Assembly: GCF_040115645.1 (NCBI RefSeq)
Contig: NC_089541.1
Coordinates: forward strand, 248,001 to 312,000
DNA length: 64,000 nt
Direction: 5' to 3'
DNA from: Euwallacea fornicatus
Lineage: Eukaryota; Arthropoda; Insecta; Coleoptera; Curculionidae
Made by a program: the position numbers and the translations under genes. Below the pieces are notes generated by a model that had not been told where the DNA came from, made no database searches, and saw only the letters and a list, made by a program, of their open reading frames with translations. This document shows, one piece after another, positions 49,501 to 62,100 of the stretch. Each line of letters opens with the position of its first letter. Within the stretch, counting starts at the first letter, position 1.

Positions 49501-52500
49501 CTTGTGACAAGTCCAATTTATAAATTTTTCACACATGCGAGAATATAAAACGAGCGACGGACGTGGCCGTTGTTGCCCCCTTGGGTTATCGAAATATCTA
49601 AGAGAAACGATTTCGTATAACTTAATGGCTGAGTTATACCATGCGGCATCAAAACATCGCGATTTCCGAGAATTATTAATAACTGTTAGGAGAATATTTA
49701 TTTCGTCTTATAGTTGCTTTTTCTTGCGGCGATAAATATCAGCCGTAACTTTGCGGATATATCTGTTTATTTGCATTCAAATACCGGTTATTAGCGAGAG
49801 ATTTACGTGTGCGAAAATATACGATGTAAAAGTGGATATTCAAATAAAGTGAATTATACTGTACAGGTTGTCCCGCGAGCCGGCGATGTCCCTTGACGGG
49901 GTGGACGGGCCGACGCGGAACGAGTCGCTTCGACCGAGCTTGCCTCCGTCCAAAAACCGATGCGGGACGCGCGGGCGGTCTTCCGCGATGAATTTTGAAC
50001 GCGTCCACCAAAACGTGCAGTAGAGATAATTATTTAAAAATTAATAAACAACAAATTTGCATGCGTCATTGGCTTTGGATGGTTTTTTCCCGGAAACCGT
50101 CCCCTCCAGCAGCTTCAGCATTGAAACTGTTTTTGCTTGCGGAAATTCGCAAATTTGAACGATACGTTGCACAGTGAGCAGGACAAAATGGACGCTGGTG
50201 CTTCTGCTTGCGGCACAGCAAAGATCGTTTGTTGCGATCTGCGACTGCTGAAAGTGCTTAAGAACGAACGGGAAATTTACACACGTGCCCGAAGCACACG
50301 TCCAGAGCAACCGGAGCTCCGGGGAAGCAGCGTGCCCCTATTTTGCTCATTTTCCTCGTGGGGAAGCGCCTCTCATCTAATAGAGGTAGGAGAAACGCGT
50401 CTGCGCACCCCCGCCGGGCTGTTGTCGGCGTGGCGGTAACGGCCGTGCGGCGCTCCGGCGAACAGCAAAAATGCCGACTACCCACTAAAACCTCCCCCCC
50501 CCCCCTCTCCTCTTCACCGGCGTTCCCCCCGGGAACCGCCGGTGGGCACTGCTCGCTCGGGGAATGGGGAGGTACCCGATCGTAACGAATTTGACCGTTT
50601 CGAAGACAACTTCCGACGCTACGAATCTTTTAAAGAGCCGAAAAAATAATTGCGAGATTTCAATAATATAAATAAATGAATAAATAAATAAATAAATAAA
50701 CAAAAAAATGAAGTCGACATATTGGCTTCGCGCAGCGCTGGAGAGAGTGGAAGAGATGAGGAAGAGAGATTGCCGTGGCACCAAACCCCCGCAGATGCGG
50801 CTCGAGGAATTTTAAAGAAGCGCCAGCGTCATCCTCCATTTCTGAAAAAGTACCAACGTCTGGAAGACGACTGTGGTGCCAATCGACGGAGTCAATTTTG
50901 CAATCGCCCCATCGATCATTCCCCTTCTACACAAAAATCGCTTGGTCCGATAAAAGCACCATTTCAAATGGAAATATTCATCGATATTGGAAGCGAGACA
51001 TTCCTAGATTTGCAATGGAAAATAGGATTTTTCCTCGATGCTTGGAGCGAAACTATTTGATCGGTCGGATGGACACAATTTTTTATTAATGGAACATTAT
51101 ACCAGGCCGGCTACCAAGAACTTTTGACATGCGCATTAATGATTTCCCGCATAATTTACCTCTTGCGGAATTGAGTGACATTTATTTTCAATGAGACGGT
51201 GCGACGCCCCATAATGCCTAGAACAAATGTTGAATGGTTAAATGCTCGATTCCAAGAAAAATGGATGGCAACCAGTGGTTCAATTCCTTGGCCGCTTCGC
51301 CCACAGGACTTTTCTCCGCTGGATTTTTGGCGCGCTCAGGATAAATTCTGCGCTATCCAGTAGTTAAAAAAAATATATGCGAATTCTTGCCAGGAAATTG
51401 CACCAGATCCTATCATAAACGCTAACCATGGTGTAAGTGGAAGATGTCCATTACGTACGTATCATGGTGATAGTCAGTTCGAGCGATATCTTTAAAACTA
51501 GTGTTTTGTGAAAATCACGGGTTAGTGCGCTGTTAAATGCAGAAACAAATTCTGTTTATTCGAAGAATTAAACATTTCGAATGTTTTTTGCGTTAACGTT
51601 AACTAATCATACGTCATCAAATTCGGAAAAATACTTCCATCGAAGTATGTAAAAAACGTTTCTACTTAGCGCTATTAAGTTGCATTTAAAATTTTGACGT
51701 TGACGTTTGAAGTAGAAGAAGTTGAGTTTTAAAAAGTCAACTGTCAAGTTAGCAGTTTGACTAATGCCATTTGGATTTTGTTTCGGCACAATCCGTCCAT
51801 GAGTGACCGTGTTCTAGCTTCGCCCGTTTTTTACGAAAAAACCGGAATGTACGAATCGTTTTTACTTTCAAAAGCATTGGCGCATCGCTCCTTTTAAAAT
51901 CTATGATTACACGCTGGTGCCGTTACTGCCAATTGTTAATGCGCAGCTACGTTTTTCAGGGAATAACATATTTTTACGTTTGCCAGTGGCGCGCGCACCG
52001 CAATTTTATTGCATGTTTTTAAATTTAAAAAAAAACCATTTGATCGTTAAAAAAAGGTTTATTTACGTTGTTCTTCTTGAAAGAAAATAATTTCTGGTGT
52101 CAGTTTTCATTACCCGAAAAAATAACGTTGCAGCGCGTTTTCTTCAAGAGTGTGCAGTAGCATGGTGGCACAGGAATCATTGGCGGAGCGAAAAATATAT
52201 TTTTTAAATTAATCACCCTGTGCGTCAGCAAGCCACGTTTATGATGATATTCTCCACGCTGGATCAAAGTCTGTTTGCCCCTGCGCCGATGGTTCTTATC
52301 TCCGAGACCCCCTGCGCTACCGACTTCTCCTAGATTTGATGGGAAGTGCGTTTGGAGGGACGGAACGGAGAAGGAGGCGAGCATGATGGGCCCCTCCAAT
52401 CGCAGCGTTTCAGCCCCTGCTTTACGACGGTTCTGCTTACCGAAATTCGCTAATTACATCGAAAACGCACAACGAACAAACATTCATTGTTGCGGGATCC

Positions 52501-53124
52501 TTTTTTGTCCCCAGACAAAGAATTCAATTAAAAAATTCCTGATCATCCGCACGAAAAAACCCGAATAACAATCGGCTTCTCCGACAGTTTCGGCAGCAAT
52601 TATTTCCTCACGAGAAGTAAATATATCAGATCGAAGGTGGTGCGACTACATGAATTTCGTGTAGACATTCAATGGACCAATTAAGCGGAATAAAGGAAAT
52701 TTAATGATTAGGTCTCGAAAAAGGTCCTCTTTTTCATCTTTCACTTTTGCCGGAAGCTCTTTGGCGACTGCACCAAAGGAAACCGAACGAAAAAAAAATG
52801 AGGAATGAGCTTAATGTTAAAGTTCGCGAATCTCTGCGAAGCTCGAGGGATGTTCGTTGCTGTCGAAAGGAAAAGTGAAAGAAAAAACCGTATCGAATCG
52901 AAAAAATAATGTAACTGGATAATTTAAGGCTACAAATCCGAAAGTTGATTGCGACGTCAGATAATTTCCTGATCATTATTCACGCGTTTCGGCCTCATGT
53001 ATGAATTATGAAGTGTAATCCGGGTTAAAGGTGTGTTTCCATTATGGAAGTTTGGATGGTAAATCACGTCATTAAGCGCAACGCGTTGCGATGGGTCGTC
53101 TGGGATATTTCAGTCGCTCACGCG

Positions 53125-53172
<48 letters not shown>

Positions 53173-56100
53173 AAAATCAGTTTTAATTTACCGAGCAACG
53201 ACACTTGTGTGGGGATCTTACGATGTGCAAAAATGAAGTAAATAACTATTTATCGTCAGTGCTTTCCCGTTCGGAGTTTGAACAGTGATTCAGTTAGAAT
53301 CGTGGTCATTAACCAAAGGCGAATGACGATTTGATGTATCCAGCTTGAATGTGAAACAAAACTGCATTCGAAGCGATTGAATTTGATTTCTCATTAAAAT
53401 TAATTTGGTTTGTCATTTTGCATTGTAAATATACTGGGTTTTCCGGTGAAAACGCGTGACGTTCGAATGAAAATAAACAAGAAACGTTTGCGAAGCGCGC
53501 CCAGTCGATTTGCACACGAAGGAAGACATTAAATTGGAACTCGATTATCGATTCATTTATTCACGGACGTACGTCTTTCTGCTTGAAACACCAAATTTTA
53601 CTGCTCTGGGCGAGCGGGAAATTTTGTAAGTTCTCTCTCGTCGCTTCAGTTCTCCCGAAAGCCCCGTATCTCCAAAACGATGCGAGGTGAGCATAAGATC
53701 TCCGCATGAAATATATTAAAAATAGTCTTCTGCGAACGTTTCATTCCCGCTCTATCTCTCTCTCTCTCTCTTCCCCAAACTGGAGCGCACTACAAACTAA
53801 AAACCGCGAGACGGCACTGATGGTGCGACGACGTCGGCGCCATCTGTATGTCAAAAATTTAACGAGCATTAGGCGGGGGGATCGAATCGAAGGTTGTTGA
53901 CTACGAGGACACTCTATCTCTAACACTTTAAATTAAAAAGTGATTTTGGACATACTGCTTTCACACATATTTTAACCAACTACCTAATGACTACGTAGGT
54001 TCTTATAGCGAGTGTCTGAGAACCACGCCATGACATTTTTGCCTGCAATCACTTCCAAGGAACTGATCTAACGATTCAAGTTTCCTTTTCGGCATCTCTT
54101 TACGAACATGTCGTTAATCTGTTGGGTAATCGAGTGCATTCATTCGTTCCTATCGAACCTGAGAGGAATGCGATCACGCTGCAATGGGAATTTAATTGAT
54201 TTTAGCGAGGGAATTTTAAAATATTGGTACATACCACGAGGCTGTCAGCACATGAGTAAATAGTAAAATTCGTTGATCGCGTAGGAATTAGAGAATAAAG
54301 GGAACTCCATTTTGTCGCGCGAGAAGTAACACCTTCTACGAGACACATCGACGCAGGACAATTTTGAAAAAAAACCATCACGTGATTTTCTACACGAGTG
54401 AACTCGCTTGCGATAAGCATCTAAATGTCGAATAGGAATAGTTAAACTTACAGCAAGATCGCGTCCGGATAAGAGGACAAGGGAAACTGCCCTTAAGGAC
54501 GCACGAAACCACATTTTAGGGAAATTTTAAGAAGAAAAATAGAAAATTTCGACGATCTGAATTGACCTTCTACAGCAACGATTTTTCTTTGCGAATAATG
54601 CGATTTGCAGTTCGACTGTGCAGGCACCAGAAGAGAGCTAAAATCGCGCTCAAGAGGTCTCGCTCAATGGAAGTTCCGACAGAGGAAAGAAATTCGCAGT
54701 GACCAGAACTCCAGTTTTACATCAATAAATTTCCCGGTGGCAAATTGATTACACGTTGTTTACGAACAGTAAAATTTACAACCCGACTGTGTGGGAACCA
54801 GAGGAGGAGACGATTCACGTTTGATGAGGAGGAAAATCCTGCTTAATGGAAGCTAAAAGGAAGGTTGGAACTGGAAAATTCGAAACAGCCGAGAAGCGGG
54901 TTTTCCATCAGTTCATTTCTTAGCGTATTATCGCACAAGTGGTGTGTAAGTGCGGTGAAACACACGTCGAAAGACCCGCAGAACGCTCATTTGGCCAAGT
55001 TTTGCCGGACTTGATTCGGCGTGCTATTAGACAATCAGAAATAACCCCAAACGTCGACTTGCACCGAATCCATGGACCCCGATCATTCAAAACTTGCTCT
55101 TCACTCGTCAGTTAATGGATAGTTAAAACCATCACGAATGATCTCGATTTCCATTAACGTTGAACATTGAAGTTTTAACCGATTTGACGCTGGTACCAAC
55201 ATCTAATCAGTTACAAATGGGCCACGCGCTCAGCTGCGTCTGAAACAATGTTGCTTTGGTACCATTTTCTGTTTCGACGACGAGGCACAATCAGTTTTCG
55301 ATGGCGTCATCGAGGATTGATTGATCCGTGCTCGAGATCTACATGACAAGAAGAATTCGAAATCGTCTCTAAAATCATTTCAGTGGGTACGGTTATTCAG
55401 ATTATTATCTGGGCACGAAGAGAGCGACCCATAGGTACCACCGAAAAAAGGTCTATGTTCAATTCGGGCGAAAACTAGCGAAGCAAACGAGCGCATTGTG
55501 ATTGATGGTAATGAGGATCGTTGCATTTTTTGCCCCAATTTGTGTTGTTTTTGCCGTGTGAGTTGCATTTTTGCAAATTTCTCTTCTTCGTCGATTTAAA
55601 TGTTCCGTCTGGCCCTTCTCTTCCAACCCATAAACTAACTTCGATCCGCCATAAACGCTAGAATTGATGTCCTCGTTGGAGCCGCTAACACTAAAACACC
55701 CGTCCAATATATCGCGATAAAGGCCCTGTAAACCATATTTGCGTCTGCAAAACGGGTAAGTGCCATCGTTGCCGTCAATCAGCTCAGATCTATGTACTTG
55801 GGGCCTGATTTACCGCTCGTGGTACCAACATATGCGATACTACTAGAAGGCTTCTTTTAATGCACTCTTCCTGCGAATTAATTTTTCTCGAGTCAAAAGG
55901 TACATCTACCTGCTGTTGAACCAGTTTCAGCTAATTGACCACAAACTTAATTAAATTGACCAACATTATTACCGAAGGTACTACCCAGATTTTATATACT
56001 TACGTAGTTGATCGAACTAAGGACTTTATGCAAATATTTCAGCGAATAGAACGGATGTTCACCTTGCCCCTCTTTCATCCATTAATGTGGCTCGCATTAA

Positions 56101-59100
56101 TGGTACCTACGATTATTATTTACGGGCACGACTGAAAAATGCGCGAACAGACGTGTGGGCTCAAACAGGCAATTAAACACTTCTATAGGGAATCATGCAT
56201 TATTCATCTTTACCTGGTACCATACGATAAAATTTTCTCAAAAGTTTCAGCTACAGTAAAGCAAGTACCACTACCGAACAAAAGTGGTACCTACAGCGGC
56301 GTGGCACAGGTGCAGAGAGGGCGGCCCAATGCGAGCAGCGAAAGTAATTCTGTCCTTAGAGTTTGTGTGGTCAAAATCTGGTTTGCGGCCATAAATTTGT
56401 AAGTCGGGGTACCAACCCAATTTACGTGTACTAGCGAGGCAATTTAAGGACTAATAAATAATGCGGCATTGATATCGGATTTAGATTACCCGCGAGTTCG
56501 TGTGGGTCGAGAGGCATGAAGGCAACGTTTAGGATCTTGAAAACTCGTAGAGTTCCGCATGTAATGAATTTTCAAATCGGCAAAAGTATGCACCTCACGA
56601 TAAGGACGTTTCGATCGTTTTTCCTCTCTACTAAACTCAACAGCCGCAAGAGCAGATGCGACTTAACCCAAATCGATTCTAACTTTGCGTTTTCAATGCC
56701 GAGAAACGCGGACAATTCGGTCACTTCCGAAGGACAGTGAAATGAGGCCGCCTTCTGACAAAGGCGGCCATATTGCCGCGCTTACCCGAATTGAGGAGGC
56801 CATTTTGATTTTTTTTTCAAAAATTGACAGCGAGCTGTCTTACCCTAGTTAAGCGAGTAAGACGTTCCTGGGGCCATTGCAAAGATCGAGAAATCGAAAG
56901 GAGACTATGGTTTACAGTTTCGCGAGTTTCAAAGTTTCAAGGAGTTCGTAAGCTCGGCTCAATTGAAATGATGAAAGGCGCGAGGGGTCCAAAATTGAAG
57001 ATGGAACAATCCTGGCCAACCCCCGGTTTGAGGTGAAAAAGTTGATTAATGCCCCGTACCCTCTGAAGCCCCGCTTCGCGCAAATGCGCAAAAGCAAGGA
57101 CGCGTTCCAAGGGATCGACTCGCGGTTTTCGGGCCATTTTTTAAATCGAACACTCTGTATAGCTCTTAACATTCACAACCGAAATTTATGGCGCGATACT
57201 TTTATTACACTTATCCCTAGGCACATCGAACTGTGTCCGTTCTGACGATGCGAAGTCCTAACGATGACCGTGTGGGGACAGTCCACTGCAACGTTCCAGT
57301 TTCCTCTCTCCCTGTTCCGCCCGGACACACGCTTTCGTTCTAACGTCGCCCCCCCATGTGAGACATCCGCACCAGACGAATTATCTCATAAAGTGGTTCC
57401 TTTTCAAGGAATTTGACCAAGAACCAACGCGTACCAATTTCGATCCAAATCCGAAAATAATCTCGTGCTATAATGGAGAATTGTTGAAACTGGTATCAAC
57501 AGCACACCTTGGATGAAAGGATAAATTACGCATGTATCGCTAATGTTCTATCGTAATTTATGGCTTTTTGTGTTAAGTATGGCGCGATAATAAATCAAAA
57601 AAATCTTAATAACACATCAAGGCAAATATAAATGACCGCCAGATAAACCGTCCATTAGTTTAAAACGTCGGAGAAGTGGTCGGTCATTGAAGAAAGAACG
57701 AATTATTGCAGAATGAAGAGTTTTGTTGCCACTATGTCATGTTCGCGTATGATAATTTCCAGTATATTATGTAGGTCTTAGGCGGAAAAATGTCGTATAA
57801 ACGTCTGATGAGTCTCATTTCCGATCACCTCTTCAGTTGGTCGATTCAGGGAAAGCGTCGAAAGCGCCTGGGCGGATCGTAATATATTTCTATGTATTCC
57901 ATTTGTCAGTATACAGTGTGACCCATCGTTCCGGGGTCAGTCCGTAAAAAGCCTATTGTGCGATTTAGCCCCGATTTTTTTTCAATTAATTATGTAGCTC
58001 GACGAACCGCGCATTTTCAGCAAACATGGCCGGATTGACATAAAACTCAAGGCCTACTAAGACAGTTTCTAGGAGCGAAATTTTAATAAACAACATCAGC
58101 GATTTTTTTAGAAAAAATACGTGCGCGCCACTGGTTTGGCCACCCCTCGAAACGGGCCTGTGCAAAGTTTTAATGAAAAATGTTCAGTAATAACGATTTT
58201 GTCGGAGAATTAAAACTGCACCCCCGGGGTCAAAATTCACAGTGGGCCGTGGAGAACAAGCGAAGCGTTTAGCTGTCGAACAAACGCAACAAACGTCAAC
58301 ATCGATGTCAGAACTTCTTCGTTCTTGATACAAATTGAATTATTAATCGTGATAATTGTGGAAAATTTATGTGTGAGGGGAAAAACAGAAATCGTTCGTG
58401 TCGCTCGCGACAACGTGCGCTCGGCAGCGGGAGCTGCGGCCGAATGCAGACTTCGACATCGGACATCCAGATTGACCGGTAAGTTTCACTACTGCGCAAC
58501 GCGTGAATAATATTCTCCGTGAAACTGCATCGGTTTTCGAAAATTTGCTTGAAACGAGGCAAAAAGGACGTCGTGGACTTTTTCCAAATAACGGTTGGAC
58601 GGCGGCCCTGCTCATAATGCTCGTTTGGTGAGAAATTGGCCAAATGAAAATTTCGAAAACTGCTGCATAGGGCGGAACAGGCCCTTTCCGTGAGTGGCCA
58701 CCGAGATCCCGGACTTGACCGCGTTAAATTTTCTTTCTTCGTGGTTTACTTAAAGACGAAGCGTATGAGTCAAAGCCCTAAAATTTGCAAGAGCTACAAG
58801 TTAGAGTAATCGGGGCTTGTGTGAAAATTGCTCCACAGCAGATACGAGATGTAACTTTGAACATGCGCAAAAGGAACGACAAGCGCATTGGACAAAATGG
58901 TGGCTCGGTCGTAGTTACAAACGTTTAATTGTTCCTTGTGGTGTAATTTTCATTTTTTTCCTTTTATTCGTTCCGTATAAGTCTAAGACCGTAACTGAGT
59001 TGTTACAAACTATACATTTTTGAAAATAAGCGAGCGCCTAGTGTGCATTTTGAATTCTACAAAACCGTTATTACTTCAAATTTTTCGGTAAAATTTTGTA

Positions 59101-62100
59101 CGGGGCAGTTCTGAGAGGCGGCCAATCCAGCGGCGTGCGCAGATTTTTTCTAAAAAAATCGCCAATGTGATTTATTAAAATTTCGCTCCTAAACACCGTC
59201 GTGATAGGCCTTGAATTTTATGTCAACCGGGCCATTTTTGCTGAAAATGTGCAGTTTATCAAGCTCTATAATTAAAAAAAAATCGGACTAAATCGCACGA
59301 TCATTAAACTTTTCACACACTGACCCCAAAACAAATGGGACACACTGTACATGTACGTATAATATTTTGTATTTTTTTATATTTCTTTAATATAGGGTAA
59401 TTTCACAAATGAAATGCGCCACTGGCTCTCTCACGAGCAGCTGAAACGAAAATTGTCAGACCTAAATACTGCAAAAATGCCTCACTAAACCCCCGTTTAA
59501 TTACACATTGTCACGTGCTGCTTTAAAACGTCAGAATAAATCAAGTTCACCTTTTCAGGACCTTTTGGAACAGGTATTCAAGCTATTCGACCAAGAACGA
59601 GCACAATTGTTGCCCCAAGATGATTGGATTGAGTTCTTGAAGCAAAGACTCACGTAAGTGACATCAAGTCTTTTACCTGGGCCAACAGATTAGAGTCTCG
59701 GCAACTTTATCTAGAAGATAAACCAGCGAAGAAGTCAACCATTGACGTAGTACGTATTGTCATTTCGCCGTTTCAATGGAAATTATCGTCTTTATAAAGT
59801 TATCTAGACTTCGGTTGTATGGCACCTAATATAATATGTATATGCATATGCAAATGGGTCCGTGATAAGTCGGAATTTGCACACAATGGAATTAATCTGA
59901 TACTAATGGGTTCGTTAATGGGATGCTGTATGGCGCATCTATTAGAAGTTGTCATCCTTTCTCCGTTCACGTCTTAACTTTAAGATTAAATGATGTGGTT
60001 TCTTGTAGTAAGCGATTAATTATGTTAATATCCTTGAAATTTTGCGCTTTATGTAGACGTTTGTGCACATAGATGGTTAGTTGACAGCTTTGTGGACGGG
60101 ATTGCGATATAAAAATGTTTAATTGAAATATTAAAGGCTGAGATTACACCTTACTAACAAAGACCATTTTCTTACACCTCATTTTCAACTATTTTTTCAA
60201 AGTGGCTCTGATTGTTTGCTTAAAAAGTCGCATCCCGTCTTGCAATGGAGGTTTTACCTTGAAGCTGTGCGGATCGGTTAAAAGAAGCCACATATCGCTT
60301 GTGCGACCCGTTATTTTCAGTTCGTTTTTTTGAAAAAAATTCTGCTGAGGACTCCATTCAAAATGTATTAAAAAAAAAAAATCTCGATAGCGGGAGAAGT
60401 AACTTTAGATTACTGCAACGCAACGAGTGTTTTTTTTTTTGTTAAAAAATGAATTATTTTGTCAAAAAAAAAATCACAAAACTCACAAGTTATTTTCGGT
60501 ATTTCAGCAATGAGAAGCAAATAGATTTTGCTGAACAATTGGAAAGCGTGGCTTACTGCTTATGCGGCGACGAACCCATCAAGACCCATCAATTCTATCA
60601 GATTTTCAACGCAAAGGGGGTAGGGACGGTCCCTTATTTTCATTTTAAATCTTTTAATTTTAATTGCTCTTATATCAGATTGCAGATAAGTTATTCCGAC
60701 TTTTGGACGAGAACAATTCTGGAACTGTGACTTCAGAGCAAATCATGGAATTCCTGACCTCGATCACCAACTCCAGGTCATTCAACGAAATCCATTTCTG
60801 AATTATTATTTTTACGCGGTTATAACTTTAGACCTCGTACGGGCATCGACCAGGTGAATTTATCTAGATTGGAACAGCTCTTCAGGCAGACGGTCGGCAA
60901 CGAGAAGGAAATACGCAGGGACGATTTCCAGAAAATTGTAATTTCAAAAAATGTGAGTCCACATCGACCTTCTTCAAGTCGAAAACTACGTAAGCATTTC
61001 TGTTCAAGCCCTTTTTTACCGAAAGGGTGTTCCAAATCTTCGACAAGGACAATTCCGGGTCGATCTCCCTTCAGGAATTCCTGGATGCCATGCATCAGTT
61101 TGCCGGTCAGAGTCCGGAAGACAAGATTCGGTTCTTGTTCAAGGTTTACGACATTGATGGTAAGTTTTGGTTTGCGTCACTGAAAGTAACGTACAGAGTG
61201 TGCTCGCTGTAACTGGAATAAAATCAGTATCTACGCGACTTTTGATTTCTGCCAAAATTGCTTAAACACGTCAATTTTTATTCCACCCGGTACGCTTTTT
61301 GGTAATGTTTCGATGCTGCAAACGTCAACCCCTTAGCCCGGGTGAAAGTTCAGGCGGAAAAGGGGTTCAAGTGATGCGTCACTTTAAAGACTTTTTCAAC
61401 CAGTCCGTATCTGACATGTCACTTTTTTTCATAGAACAAAACACTTAAAACTAATTTCTTTCCTACTTAAATTTAATTTACTTTAATTTCTTTTATGGAA
61501 TGTGTGAAATACCACGATTATCTGAGTATTCCACGAGTGCAAAATTTAGTTTATTTCATTTAATACGGATAAGAACCACTTCGCGTAAGTTATAAAAGTT
61601 GCAAATGATGCCTTATTCATATGAATATCATGAGGCCGAAATTTTAATAACGATTGGATACGGAGGCAAGAGTTCGAAGATAAAATGAAGTCGTTCAAAT
61701 ATTTCGATAAAAGCATCCTGAATTTCCACCTGTTGATCAAGGAGCCATAAACAATTTGGAAAAAAATAAATATCATGGCCACGTGAGAAATATTCCTAAA
61801 AATAGACTTCAGAAAATTGATAATTACGTAAAAATTATCGCACTGTTGGCATTTGAAGAAAACGTAATAACATCAGCTCGGCAGATAGCTCGTGAAGATC
61901 TAATGAATAATACATACTTTTTGAAAATATTCAATAATAAAAATATTCGACCTTATAAGATGTAAATACATCAAGAATTGTTGAAGAATGATGGAGATCG
62001 ACGAATTTAATTTTGCGAGAGGAATATGAATACTGCTCATCCATTAAAAGTACAATGTAGCTATTGAATGGATTTTGTTTACTGATGAGTCAACTTTCAC

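Larger units (their letters stand above)
36802..59558 (+). other. Nox intron 2, 22.8 kb
   Basis: Donor AAG|GTAAGT at 36802, acceptor CCTTTTCAG at 59558; the flanking exons join in phase 0 (LLQSK then DLLEQVF). I see no full nested gene. The contents that I can name have their own entries: trinucleotide and A/T repeats, dispersed repeat copies, two transposase remnants, a GGTACC cluster, tandem repeats and one possible internal first exon at 43531. Between these, the blocks 36802-38900, 40410-43320, 43610-46420, 46500-48740, 48940-50650, 51400-53120, 53170-54560 and 54920-55190 show only short chance frames. They hold single transposon-like termini at 36865, 39698, 41391, 47873 and 49864. Confidence 0.85.
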
